Source: Armatimonadota bacterium (GTDB taxonomy: Bacteria; Armatimonadota; Armatimonadia; Armatimonadales; Armatimonadaceae). From it: a stretch of DNA of 39,195 nucleotides. The notes beneath the pieces are model-generated. The model had not been told where the DNA came from, did no database searches, and saw nothing but the letters and a program-made list of their open reading frames with translations. Position numbers and translations under genes: made by a program. This document shows positions 7,665 to 15,856 of the stretch, piece after piece. The stretch covers positions 1 through 39,195 of the forward strand of contig JAPLCP010000141.1 in assembly GCA_026392155.1 (NCBI GenBank). Direction: 5' to 3'. Positions within the stretch are counted from its first letter, which is position 1. Each line of letters begins with the position of its first letter.

Positions 7665-7736
7665 GGACGGTTGGCGCAGTGGTAGCGCGTCTCCTTGACA
7701 CGGAGAAGGTCACAGGTTCGAACCCTGTACCGTCCA
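7665..7736 (+). tRNA. tRNA-Val (anticodon GAC)
   Basis: A full cloverleaf is visible. Acceptor stem GGACGGT pairs with ACCGTCC (7665-7671/7729-7735). D stem GCGC/GCGC encloses an AGTGGTA loop. Anticodon stem TCTCC/GGAGA flanks loop TTGACAC, giving anticodon GAC at 7697-7699 (reads GUC/GUU, valine). T stem ACAGG/CCTGT encloses TTCGAAC. The discriminator base is A at 7736. CCA is not encoded, so it must be added post-transcriptionally. Confidence 0.97.
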
Positions 7737-7750
7737 CTCGTAAATATATT

Positions 7751-7788
7751 TGCCATGGGACTTTAGTCTCATGGCATTTTTGCTTTTT
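7751..7788 (+). terminator. Intrinsic terminator after tRNA-Val
   Basis: TGCCATGGGACT pairs with AGTCTCATGGCA (two G-T wobbles) across a short TT loop, followed by a T-rich run (TTTTTGCTTTTT). It ends the tRNA transcription unit. Confidence 0.85.
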
Positions 7789-7835
7789 AGGGGCATAATG
7801 GGAACCAGTTTGAATTAAGATAGGTTGAAAAGAAT

Positions 7836-8906
7836 TTGTCAGCTCCCACCCCCACCCTGCCATCCTCGTCGCCATCCTCCTCCACACGTCGTCAGCCCCT
7901 GCCTGACTGGTACCGTAAGCTCTCCGACTACGAGCAACCAAGCACCCCGCGTGCGGTGCGTCAGCTGCTCAACACGCTTATCCCTTATGCCGGTCTCTGG
8001 CTTGCCATGGCCTGGATGCTGAGGCACGGAGTGAGCTACTGGGGCGGCGTCTTCCCAACTGCCATCCTTGCCGGCTGCCTACTCATCCGCGTCTTTATCT
8101 TCTTCCACGACTGCGGCCACGAGTCGTTCTTTGCGTCGGCGAAGGCCAATAAGTTCTTTGGCTATCTGTGTGGCATTCTTGTTTTTACCTCGTTTGAGGA
8201 CTGGCGACGGCCCCATGCACGCCACCACGCCACTGCCGGCGATCAAGACCGACGTGGCGTGGGCGATGTCTGGACCATGACCGTCGAAGAGTTTAAGGCC
8301 GCAACACCACTCAACCGATTTCTCTACCAGGCCTACCGCATCCCGATCTTCATGTTCACCTTTGGCCCTGGCTTCATGTTCCTGATCGGCAACCGCTTCC
8401 CGCACCGGGGAACCAGCGCCCGTGAGAAGCTCAGCACGCTCTACACCAATATCGGCCTAGCTGTCGTCGCAACCGTCATGAGTTTTGTGATGGGCGGCTT
8501 TACAAACTACCTCTCCGTCCAGCTTCCCGTGATGCTCACGGCAGCGACTTTAGGCGTGTGGATGTTCTATGTCCAGCACCAGTTTGAGGGCACCTACTGG
8601 AAGCCGCACGACGAGTGGAGCCCGATTGAGGCCGCGCTTCAGGGCAGCTCGTACTACAAGCTCCCTAAGCTCATGCAGTGGTTCACCGGCAATATCGGCC
8701 TGCACCATATCCACCACCTGCGCCCCAGAATCCCCAACTACAACCTCCAGCGCTGCTACGACGAGGTTCCGGCGATGCAGAACGTGAAGCCGCTGACGAT
8801 TCTGGAGAGCTTCAAATCCCTCAACATGCACCTCTGGGACGAGAAGAGCGAGAAGCTCATCAGCTTTCTTGAGTACTACCGCCGCACTAAAACCGCGGGC
8901 GCATAA
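7836..8906 (+). CDS. Membrane fatty acid desaturase (three His-box, DesA type)
   Basis: 356 aa with a TTG start; no ATG is available before the conserved core, and an in-frame M first occurs inside a membrane helix. The three histidine boxes that bind the di-iron centre are all present: HDCGH at 91-95, HARHH at 127-131 and HHIHH at 290-294, with hydrophobic helices at ~45-62, 68-90, 105-120, 170-186 and 205-245. This is the acyl-lipid/omega-6-type desaturase family, which inserts a double bond into membrane acyl chains with O2 and reduced electron carrier. The N-terminus is Ser/Pro-rich and cytoplasmic. The gene appears monocistronic; a perfect 10-bp hairpin lies 17 bp after the stop. Regiospecificity cannot be read from the sequence. 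Confidence 0.92.
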   Translation: MSAPTPTLPSSSPSSSTRRQPLPDWYRKLSDYEQPSTPRAVRQLLNTLIPYAGLWLAMAWMLRHGVSYWGGVFPTAILAGCLLIRVFIFFHDCGHESFFASAKANKFFGYLCGILVFTSFEDWRRPHARHHATAGDQDRRGVGDVWTMTVEEFKAATPLNRFLYQAYRIPIFMFTFGPGFMFLIGNRFPHRGTSAREKLSTLYTNIGLAVVATVMSFVMGGFTNYLSVQLPVMLTAATLGVWMFYVQHQFEGTYWKPHDEWSPIEAALQGSSYYKLPKLMQWFTGNIGLHHIHHLRPRIPNYNLQRCYDEVPAMQNVKPLTILESFKSLNMHLWDEKSEKLISFLEYYRRTKTAGA

Positions 8907-8922
8907 CTAAAAACCACGCAAC

Positions 8923-8946
8923 AGCGGGCGGCACAAGCCGCCCGCT
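8923..8946 (+). terminator. Perfect 10-bp hairpin after desaturase gene
   Basis: AGCGGGCGGC, loop ACAA, GCCGCCCGCT. Very stable, but no T-tract follows on either strand, so it may be a transcript-end stabiliser or a factor-dependent terminator rather than a classical intrinsic one. Confidence 0.5.
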
Positions 8947-8971
8947 GATGAGTTTAGCGATTTATTACAGG

Positions 8972-8977
8972 TATACT
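8972..8977 (+). promoter_or_regulatory. -10 box TATACT upstream of glgP-like gene
   Basis: TATACT about 63 nt before the GTG start. It implies a real 5' leader of ~55-60 nt, in contrast with the leaderless pattern elsewhere; the leader carries GAAAGGA as Shine-Dalgarno at 9026-9032. Confidence 0.45.
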
Positions 8978-9040
8978 AAGGCCGACCCGACGATGTGTCC
9001 GATACTCTAGATTGGATTCATACATCGAAAGGATTTTTTC

Positions 9041-11533
9041 GTGCCCCGAACTCTTCATACCTACACCGTCACTCCTCGGCTTCCCGAGCGGCTCGCGCCG
9101 CTTCGAGAGCTTGCCTACAACCTGCGCTGGACCTGGCACCCCGATACCCGCGCCCTCTTTGTCACTCTAGGAGGCGAGGCACTCTGGAAAGAGTGTGAGC
9201 ACAACCCCGCCAAGGTCTTAGGGATGGTGCCACAAGCGACCTACGATGCGCTCTCCCAGAGCCCTGAGTTTTTAGAGAAGCTCGATGCGGTCTGGGAGGA
9301 TTTCAGCACCTACAAAAATGCCCCCGCAGATCCGCGCTGGGAGGGCTTGGGAACCGTGGCGTACTTCTCCGCCGAGTTTGGACTCACCGAGAGCCTGCCG
9401 ATCTACTCTGGGGGTCTGGGGGTACTGGCCGGCGATCATCTCAAAGCCGCCTCGGACATCAACCTGCCGCTGGTCGCCATTGGGTTTCTCTACCAGAACG
9501 GCTACTTCCGCCAGAGCCTGAACATCGATGGCTGGCAAGTCGAGCACTACCCCGCCAACGATTTCTACACGCTCCCAATTGAGCCTACGGAGAAAAAGAT
9601 CGCGGTGCAGTTCCCCGGGCGCATCGTCCACGCCGCGATCTGGAAGGCGCAAGTGGGGCGCATCCCGCTCTATCTTCTGGACACGAATCTTCCTGAGAAC
9701 GCCGACGCGGACCGGCACATTGCGGGCAACCTCTACGGCGGTGACCAGGAGACGCGCATTCAGCAAGAGCTTGTCCTTGGTGTGGGCGGTGTCCAAGCCC
9801 TCGCCGAGCTCGGAATCACGCCGACGGTCTGCCACATGAACGAGGGACACTCCGCATTTCTGTCTCTGGAGCGGGCACGCCAGCTCCGTGACAAAACCGG
9901 CCTGAGCTTCTCGGAGGCGACCAATGCCACCGCCGCCGCCCATCTCTTCACCACCCATACGCCCGTCCCTGCGGGCTTTGATATCTTCCCTGGAGAGCTC
10001 ATCTGGAAGTACTTTGGCGAGTTTGCCACCAAGCTTGGGATCTCGTTTGACGAGCTCCTTGACCGAGGCCGTGCGCCCCAGATGGAGCCGGGCAAGTTCA
10101 ATATGGCGGTTCTTGCGTTTCGACATGCCCGCTACATCAATGGCGTGAGTAAGCTCCACGGTCATGTGAGCCGCGAGATGGCCCACCCCGTCTGGCAGGA
10201 GTTCCCGCTCGATGAAGTGCCCATCGGCAGCGTGACCAATGGCATCCACACCCCAAGCTTTCTCTCGCGCCAGATGGCCGAGCTGCTGGAGGCGCACGAC
10301 AACAACCCGCTGGAGCTCCCCGATGAGGCACTCTGGAGTATCAAGCAAGAGCGCCGTGAGATCCTGGTCAAGTGGGCTCGTACCTACCAGCGCAAGCGGG
10401 CCGAGCTGCGAAAAGCCTCGGATCGTGAAGTGGACGAGGCCGATAATATCCTCGATCCCCATGTCCTGACCATTGGTTTTGCACGGCGCTTTGCCACCTA
10501 CAAGCGCGGCGATCTGCTGCTGCGCGAGGTCGAGCGGGTCAAGCGCTTGGTCAACCATGCCGACCGACCAGTGCAGTTTGTCTTCGCGGGCAAGGCGCAC
10601 CCCCGCGATGATGGCGGCAAGGAGCTGATCCGCCATATTGTCCAGTTCTCCCACGATTCGCAGGTCCGGGGGCGCATTGTCTTCTTAGAGGACTACGACA
10701 TGGCCATGGCGCGGCGGCTGGTACAGGGCGTGGATGTCTGGCTCAACAACCCGCGCCGTCCGTACGAGGCATCCGGCACTAGTGGCATGAAAGTGGTGAT
10801 GAACGGCGGCCTGAACTGCTCGATTTTGGATGGCTGGTGGGCTGAGGCCTACGCTGATCATGGCTCCGCCGTGGGCTGGGCGATTGGGCAGGGCGAGGAC
10901 TACGCCGACCTGGGCTACCAGGATCATGTCGAGGCGCAGGCGATCTACCACTTGCTCGAAGACGAGATCGCGCCCTTGTTCTATGCCCGCGATGAGTTCG
11001 GTATCCCGCGTGGCTGGGTCGCTAAGATGAAGCAGTCTATGCACAAGCTCGGCCCGGTCTACGACACCCGCCGCATGGTCGCCGAGTACGCCACAACCTA
11101 CTACTTGCCTGCCGCCAAGCGTGCTGCCAAGCTGGCCGAGAGCGACTTTGCCCTCACCCGAGAGCTGGTGGCCTGGAAGCTCAAGGTGCGAGAGCAGTGG
11201 TCTCAAGTACGCCTAGATTCTGTCACCACCGACTCGGATCACCTAGAGGCGGGTCAGCAAGCCACGGTGCGTGCCGCGCTCTGGCTGGGCGAGACGCTCC
11301 TGCCAGGTGATGTGCAAGTCCAGCTCTACACCGGACCTGTGGACACGGACCGAAACTTCCTCCACGCTGCAGGCATCCCTCTCACGTGCGAGGGAAAAGA
11401 TGGCGGCGCGTGGATCTACACGGGTCACTTACCCACGGAGCACTCCGGCCAGCAAGGCTTCTCAGTGCGGGTGCTCCCCTACCACCCCGAGGCTGTCCTT
11501 CCCCAAGAGCTGCCCCTGATCGTCTGGGAGTAG
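9041..11533 (+). CDS. glgP: Alpha-glucan (glycogen) phosphorylase, GT35
   Basis: 830 aa with a GTG start chosen by the AAAGGA site 8 nt upstream. The N-terminal ~110 residues (LRELAYNLRWTWHPDTRALF) form the extra domain of the shorter, bacterial alpha-glucan phosphorylase subfamily. Then GTVAYFSAEFGLTESLPIYSG and the GLGVLAGDHLKAASD glycine loop follow, and CHMNEGHSAFL. The pyridoxal-phosphate lysine is Lys584 in GTSGMKVVMNGG. The enzyme releases glucose-1-phosphate from alpha-1,4-glucan using phosphate, in the cytoplasm. It is followed by gpsA and ppk, which suits a storage-polymer and phosphate theme, though each of those appears to have its own promoter. A long open frame on the opposite strand here is a codon-bias shadow. 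Confidence 0.95.
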   Translation: MPRTLHTYTVTPRLPERLAPLRELAYNLRWTWHPDTRALFVTLGGEALWKECEHNPAKVLGMVPQATYDALSQSPEFLEKLDAVWEDFSTYKNAPADPRWEGLGTVAYFSAEFGLTESLPIYSGGLGVLAGDHLKAASDINLPLVAIGFLYQNGYFRQSLNIDGWQVEHYPANDFYTLPIEPTEKKIAVQFPGRIVHAAIWKAQVGRIPLYLLDTNLPENADADRHIAGNLYGGDQETRIQQELVLGVGGVQALAELGITPTVCHMNEGHSAFLSLERARQLRDKTGLSFSEATNATAAAHLFTTHTPVPAGFDIFPGELIWKYFGEFATKLGISFDELLDRGRAPQMEPGKFNMAVLAFRHARYINGVSKLHGHVSREMAHPVWQEFPLDEVPIGSVTNGIHTPSFLSRQMAELLEAHDNNPLELPDEALWSIKQERREILVKWARTYQRKRAELRKASDREVDEADNILDPHVLTIGFARRFATYKRGDLLLREVERVKRLVNHADRPVQFVFAGKAHPRDDGGKELIRHIVQFSHDSQVRGRIVFLEDYDMAMARRLVQGVDVWLNNPRRPYEASGTSGMKVVMNGGLNCSILDGWWAEAYADHGSAVGWAIGQGEDYADLGYQDHVEAQAIYHLLEDEIAPLFYARDEFGIPRGWVAKMKQSMHKLGPVYDTRRMVAEYATTYYLPAAKRAAKLAESDFALTRELVAWKLKVREQWSQVRLDSVTTDSDHLEAGQQATVRAALWLGETLLPGDVQVQLYTGPVDTDRNFLHAAGIPLTCEGKDGGAWIYTGHLPTEHSGQQGFSVRVLPYHPEAVLPQELPLIVWE

Positions 11534-11605
11534 ACGACGGATACCGCCCATAACTCCGGAAACTCGGTATGGCCCGAAGCGGCCTTCGTAGCCGCAGGCT
11601 CTCCA

Positions 11606-11630
11606 GTCCCCTCGTTCTGATCGAGGGGAC
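11606..11630 (+). promoter_or_regulatory. 9-bp palindrome overlapping the -35 region of gpsA
   Basis: GTCCCCTCG, 7-nt loop, CGAGGGGAC. It ends 8 bp before the gpsA -10 box and spans where a -35 would be. No T-tract follows, so it could be an operator, or the end hairpin of the glgP transcript. Confidence 0.35.
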
Positions 11631-11638
11631 ACATACGG

Positions 11639-11644
11639 TAAACT
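11639..11644 (+). promoter_or_regulatory. -10 box TAAACT, 6 nt before GTG of gpsA
   Basis: TAAACT then CTCTGG then GTG. The surrounding decamer ACGGTAAACT is identical to that in front of ppk (12655-12664), so the two genes may share regulation. Leaderless by spacing. Confidence 0.55.
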
Positions 11645-11650
11645 CTCTGG

Positions 11651-12649
11651 GTGAGTTTTGAGCATTCTGAGATTGCAGTTTTAGGAGCGGGTTCGTGGGG
11701 AACGGCACTGGCTCTCTTGCTGGCCCAAGATGGTGGGATCGTGCGACTCTGGGATCGCACGGACACACAGATCGCGGCTCTGCTGACGGAGCGGGAGAAC
11801 CGGCGCTACCTGCCGGGACATCGTCTTCCCGAAAATCTCCACCCGACGGCGGAGCTGGGCGTCGCGCTTGCGGGGGCGAGCTGCGTGGTCGTGGCCGTGC
11901 CCTCGGCCGCGGTCGATGAAGTCTTGGTTAGGGCAAGACTCGCAAGCGGTGCCGATATCGTGCTGGCCGCCAAGGGCATTGACCCCGAGACACTAGAGCT
12001 TCCCTCGGATGTGACGACGCGTCTTGCCCCCGGTCATCCCGTGGTCGCACTCTCTGGGCCCAATCTCGCACGTGAGGTTGCCGCCGGGATTCCTGCCGCC
12101 GCCGTGGCGGCCAGTGGAGACGGCGCAGCGGCACAGCGCGTGGCGGAGCGCTTCAACCGAGCGACCTTTCGGACCTATGTCAGTGACGATCTGATCGGTG
12201 TCGAGGTGGGCGGGGCAGTCAAGAATGTCCTCGCCATTGCAGGCGGCATCTCGGATGGCTTGGGCTACGGCGACAACACGAAGGCCGCGCTCATGGCCCG
12301 TGGGCTGGCAGAGATGGCACGGCTGGGGGTGGCTCTGGGCGGCAAACAAGAGACTTTCTACGGGCTTGCTGGTGTCGGGGATCTTATTGCCACGGCAGCC
12401 TCCAAGCTCTCCCGAAACTGGCGCGTCGGCCATGGGCTCGGCCAGGGCAAGAACCTCCCTGATATCCTCACGGAGCTGGGCCAAGTCGCGGAAGGTGTCC
12501 CCACGGCACGCGCCGTCGCCAAGCTAGCCACTAGGCACGGTCTCTTTCTCCCCGTCTGTAGCACCGTCGCCGAGCTACTTGAAGGAAGCCTCACCCCTCG
12601 GGAGGGTGTCGCTCGCCTCACCGAAAACCGCGCTGCCAAAACGGAATAA
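11651..12649 (+). CDS. gpsA: Glycerol-3-phosphate dehydrogenase [NAD(P)+]
   Basis: 332 aa, GTG start set by the -10 box 6 nt upstream. The Rossmann nucleotide-binding loop is AVLGAGSWGTALA (residues ~9-21). VVAVPSAAV and VLAAKGIDPE match the GpsA pattern, ALSGPNLAREVAAG is the family signature, and the catalytic Lys lies in EVGGAVKNVLAIAGGISDGLGYGDN. GLAGVGDLIATAASKLSRN matches the C-terminal substrate-binding domain. It reduces dihydroxyacetone phosphate to sn-glycerol-3-phosphate for phospholipid synthesis, in the cytoplasm. Full length. The last ~25 residues diverge, as usual for the family. A 23-bp gap carrying a -10 box separates it from ppk. Confidence 0.96.
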   Translation: MSFEHSEIAVLGAGSWGTALALLLAQDGGIVRLWDRTDTQIAALLTERENRRYLPGHRLPENLHPTAELGVALAGASCVVVAVPSAAVDEVLVRARLASGADIVLAAKGIDPETLELPSDVTTRLAPGHPVVALSGPNLAREVAAGIPAAAVAASGDGAAAQRVAERFNRATFRTYVSDDLIGVEVGGAVKNVLAIAGGISDGLGYGDNTKAALMARGLAEMARLGVALGGKQETFYGLAGVGDLIATAASKLSRNWRVGHGLGQGKNLPDILTELGQVAEGVPTARAVAKLATRHGLFLPVCSTVAELLEGSLTPREGVARLTENRAAKTE

Positions 12650-12658
12650 GGAACACGG

Positions 12659-12664
12659 TAAACT
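12659..12664 (+). promoter_or_regulatory. -10 box TAAACT, 8 nt before ATG of ppk
   Basis: TAAACT followed by AAAAGCCT and ATG, preceded by ACGG exactly as at gpsA. It lies in the 23-bp gap after the gpsA stop codon. Confidence 0.5.
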
Positions 12665-12672
12665 AAAAGCCT

Positions 12673-14748
12673 ATGTCTGTCCATGCTGAGTCCCTGCCGC
12701 TTGCGCCGGAGCGCATGCCCTACATCAACCGGGAGCTTTCCTGGCTTGCCTTTAACTCGCGTGTGCTGGAGGAAGCCTGGGACACGACCAACCCTCTTTT
12801 AGAGCGCGTGAAGTTTCTTTCAATCTTTGGCAACAACCTCGACGAGTTCTTCATGATCCGCGTCTCCGGGCTTCAAGCGCAGCGAACTGCCCATGTCGCC
12901 GATGTCGCCGCCGATGGCCTCACCCCAACCGAAGCGCTGGATCAGATTGGAAAGGAGGTTGAAAAGCTCTCCGCACAGGCCCAGGACTGCTGGAAAGAGC
13001 TGCGCCGCCTCCTCAAGCGCCAGCAGATTGAAGTCCTCACCTACGACGAGCTCTCTGACAGCGAGCGTGGACACTTAGCCCGCTTCTTTGAGAACGAGGT
13101 CTTCCCCACACTAACCCCTCTGGCCGTAGATCACGGGCACCCGTTTCCCCATATCTCCAACCTCTCTCTCAACCTTGCTATCGTGGTCAACGATCCGGTG
13201 CGTGGCCAGCGCTTCGCCCGAATGAAGATCCCAGCCACCCTCTCCCGGCTTGTCCCCACCGGCTCTACCACGCGCTTTGTCTGGATCGAGGAGGTCATTG
13301 CTCACCACATCGGGGCGCTTTTTCCCGGTCTGGATGTCAACCATAAAGCCGTCTACCCTTTCCGGGTGACCCGCGATGCCGATATCGAGATCCAAGAAGA
13401 CGAAACCGAGGATCTGCTTCGCTCTATTGAAGCCGATATCAACAAGCGTCACTTTGGCTTTGTCACGCGCCTTGAAGTCACGGAGGCGATGCCCGCCACG
13501 ATCCGCACTCTGGTTATCGAGGGACTGGAGATGGATCCGCGTAACCTTGTGGCCACGGGGGCAAGCCTGGGCGGTGAGCTGGGCTACTCCTCGCTCATGG
13601 AGCTGATGAAAGTGGATCGGCCCGATCTGAAAGACAAGCCCTACATCTCCCGAATGCCCGCCGCTCTCTCGACAGGGCAGGACATCTTTGGAGCCATTGC
13701 CAACAGCGATATCCTCCTCCACCACCCCTACGACTCCTTCGCGCCGGTTCTGGCTCTTGTGGAGACGGCTGCACGCGACCCGCACGTTCTTGCGATCAAA
13801 CAAACTCTCTACCGTGTGGGAGCCAACTCGCCTCTGATCCCCGCCCTGATCGCCGCACGCGATGTCGACACCCAGGTCGCCGTTTTGGTGGAGCTCAAGG
13901 CCCGCTTCGATGAGCAGAACAATATCGCCTGGGCCCGCCAGCTAGAGAGGGCGGGTGTGCACGTGGTCTACGGCCTGATTGGTCTCAAAACCCACTCCAA
14001 GTGCCTTCTGATTGTGCGAAAAGAGGCCGATGGGATCAAGCGCTACGTGCACTTTGGGACGGGCAACTACAACGCTACCACTGCCCGTTTCTATACCGAC
14101 CTGGGCCTGCTCACCTGCGATGAGGAGCTGGGTGCCGATGTCACGGATCTCTTTAACTACCTCACGGGCTACTCGCGTCAGACCAAGTTCCGCAAGCTTC
14201 TTGTCGCGCCCATTAACCTGCGCCAGGAGATCGCCTACCGCATCCAGCGCGAGACCGAGCACGCCAAGGCGGGGCGAGCTGCCAAGCTGATCTTCCAGAT
14301 GAACGCGCTGGTGGATCCCGAGATGATTGGCCTGCTCTATGACGCCTCGCGGGCGGGCGTAAAGATCGAGCTGATTATCCGTGGGATCTGCTGCCTGCTG
14401 CCCAAGCTCCCTGGCTGGTCCGAGAATATCCGGGTGATCTCGATCGTGGGGCGCTTCTTAGAGCACGCACGTATCTTCTACTTCGAGAACGGCGGCGACT
14501 CCGAGCTCTACGCCGGGAGCGCGGATCTGATGCAGCGCAACCTGGACCGACGCGTGGAGGTCGTCTTTCCTATCGAGAGCCCCAAGCTTAAGGCGCATGT
14601 CGTAAAGAAGATCCTTGCCACGCTCTTAGCAGACAATGTCCAAGCCCGCGAGCTCCAGCCCGATGGCAGCTACGAGCGCCTGAAACCCACCGATCGGAAA
14701 CGCCGCGACTCCCAGATGCTCTTCCAGCGCACCGGCCAGCGGCGCTGA
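12673..14748 (+). CDS. ppk1: Polyphosphate kinase 1
   Basis: 691 aa, the usual length for PPK1. The N-terminal domain begins YINRELSWLAFNSRVLEEA, then FLSIFGNNLDEFFMIRVSGL. The head domain has PFPHISNLSLNLAI. The catalytic half carries HHPYDSFAPV, IKQTLYRVG and two phospholipase-D-like histidines: His441 in GLKTHSKCLL (autophosphorylated residue) and His598 in RFLEHARIFYF, with the conserved SADLMQRNLDRRVEVVFPIE near the end. It makes polyphosphate reversibly from ATP, usually at the membrane. All key residues are present. TGA is the stop. The MITE-like element begins 14 bp downstream. Possible co-regulation with gpsA through a shared ACGGTAAACT. Confidence 0.97.
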   Translation: MSVHAESLPLAPERMPYINRELSWLAFNSRVLEEAWDTTNPLLERVKFLSIFGNNLDEFFMIRVSGLQAQRTAHVADVAADGLTPTEALDQIGKEVEKLSAQAQDCWKELRRLLKRQQIEVLTYDELSDSERGHLARFFENEVFPTLTPLAVDHGHPFPHISNLSLNLAIVVNDPVRGQRFARMKIPATLSRLVPTGSTTRFVWIEEVIAHHIGALFPGLDVNHKAVYPFRVTRDADIEIQEDETEDLLRSIEADINKRHFGFVTRLEVTEAMPATIRTLVIEGLEMDPRNLVATGASLGGELGYSSLMELMKVDRPDLKDKPYISRMPAALSTGQDIFGAIANSDILLHHPYDSFAPVLALVETAARDPHVLAIKQTLYRVGANSPLIPALIAARDVDTQVAVLVELKARFDEQNNIAWARQLERAGVHVVYGLIGLKTHSKCLLIVRKEADGIKRYVHFGTGNYNATTARFYTDLGLLTCDEELGADVTDLFNYLTGYSRQTKFRKLLVAPINLRQEIAYRIQRETEHAKAGRAAKLIFQMNALVDPEMIGLLYDASRAGVKIELIIRGICCLLPKLPGWSENIRVISIVGRFLEHARIFYFENGGDSELYAGSADLMQRNLDRRVEVVFPIESPKLKAHVVKKILATLLADNVQARELQPDGSYERLKPTDRKRRDSQMLFQRTGQRR

Positions 14749-14762
14749 CCTCTCCCGTGGCA

Positions 14763-14884
14763 GGGGTGCAGGACAAAAAAACGGGTGAGGCGAACGAATG
14801 CGAGGAGTCTAGTGAGGGATTTTCAACCCCTCGCACTACCCAGAAAACGAGGGGCTAACTCAGCACTTTTTTGTCCTGCACCCT
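14763..14884. mobile_element. MITE-like element, ~122 bp, with inverted ends and 7-8 bp target duplication
   Basis: The ends are inverted copies of GGGTGCAGGACAAAAAA (17 bp, perfect). The similarity extends weakly inward to a shared TGAG. Outside lie direct repeats CGTGGCAG at 14756-14763 and 14885-14892, consistent with a target-site duplication of 7-8 bp (the final G may belong to the element). The interior has further pairing (CCCCTCG with CGAGGGG) and no open frame of meaningful length. It sits between ppk and the promoter of the HAF-repeat gene. No autonomous transposase with these ends is in the window. Confidence 0.75.
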
Positions 14885-14922
14885 CGTGGCAGTGCATGGT
14901 CACAATTTGCCCAAAAACGCCG

Positions 14923-14928
14923 TATAAT
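14923..14928 (+). promoter_or_regulatory. -10 box TATAAT, 8 nt before ATG 14937
   Basis: Perfect TATAAT. The TTG at 14931 is only 2 nt from the box and cannot be the start, so this site selects the ATG at 14937. Confidence 0.6.
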
Positions 14929-14936
14929 ATTTGTCC

Positions 14937-15854
14937 ATGACTCTACCACGCTACCATCTGGTTGATCTTTCCGGGCCGAATCCGAGCGCGAAGTTCGGTC
15001 TGCGCTCGCGTCTGGCAATCAACGATGCTGGGACGATTGCCGGGGCGTGCGATGACCGTGCCGCACTGTGGGAGCGCGGCAAGATTCACTTTCTGGCCGG
15101 GCCGGGCACCTACGCCTGGGGAATCAACCCTAAGGGCGAAGTGGCCATTGAAGACGGTAAGACCGGTCTCTTTTGGCGCAAGGGGCTGCTAGAGCCGCTT
15201 CCGATCCAGACACAGCCCGGCGAGCGTGTCGTCCCAAGAGACATCGCTGAGGGCCGAACCGTGGTGGGCACGACCCAGAGCAAGGGCATTCCACTGGGTC
15301 AAGCTTGGGTGCTCAAAGGGACGATCTTCCGCTGGCTCGCCGATGCGGCGGAGGCGTGCGTTCTCTGTCCCGATGGGCGTGTGGCAGGCTTTGCACACGT
15401 GGCACAAGGCGATGTGCCCGTGGTCTGGAAGAGCAACCAGATCGCCTGGTTGCCACTCCCCACGCGCTGTAAAACGGGCCGCGTGACAGCCGTCAATGCA
15501 AGCAGTGTACTAGTCGGAAGCGGGATGCTTGCGGAGGACGACACCGAAGAGGGCTTTCCGACCCGTGCGCTCCGCTGGCGTCCCGGCGCGACCGCTGAGG
15601 TGCTCTTTTCCGGTGTCGCAACTGGCATCAACGACCGTGGCTGGGTTGTAGGGCATCAGGCAGACACGTTTGAGGGTGTCGGAGCGGGTGGCATGATCTG
15701 GATTGACGGCAAGAAGCATGTCGCCGATGAGCTCATCGAGAACCTAGGCCACTGGCATGTCCTAGAAATCCACGGTCTCAACAACAAAGGCCAGCTTGTC
15801 GGGCAAGCTCTCTACCGCGATGAGCTTCGGGCCGTCTTGCTTGACCCGCGCTAG
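14937..15854 (+). CDS. HAF-repeat (extracellular-repeat type) beta-propeller-like protein
   Basis: 305 aa. Repeated modules of the form INDAGTIAG...RAALWERGKIH, INPKGEVAIEDGKTGLFWRKG, VNASSVLVGSG, INDRGWVVGHQAD and LNNKGQLVGQA match the HAF/probable-extracellular-repeat motif (I/L-N-x-x-G-x-V-x-G). They are spaced about 45-50 residues apart and are expected to build a beta-propeller. No N-terminal signal peptide is evident, which is unusual for HAF proteins and suggests a cytoplasmic location. Two bases separate the stop from the next gene, a kinase-like protein, so the pair is almost surely one transcription unit. Confidence 0.75.
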   Translation: MTLPRYHLVDLSGPNPSAKFGLRSRLAINDAGTIAGACDDRAALWERGKIHFLAGPGTYAWGINPKGEVAIEDGKTGLFWRKGLLEPLPIQTQPGERVVPRDIAEGRTVVGTTQSKGIPLGQAWVLKGTIFRWLADAAEACVLCPDGRVAGFAHVAQGDVPVVWKSNQIAWLPLPTRCKTGRVTAVNASSVLVGSGMLAEDDTEEGFPTRALRWRPGATAEVLFSGVATGINDRGWVVGHQADTFEGVGAGGMIWIDGKKHVADELIENLGHWHVLEIHGLNNKGQLVGQALYRDELRAVLLDPR

Positions 15855-15856
15855 CG

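Noticed and set aside
9272-10654. 460-codon open frame on the minus strand inside the glucan phosphorylase gene
   Set aside because: Mirror of a GC-rich, strongly biased coding frame; no family resemblance, and glgP on the other strand is unmistakable.
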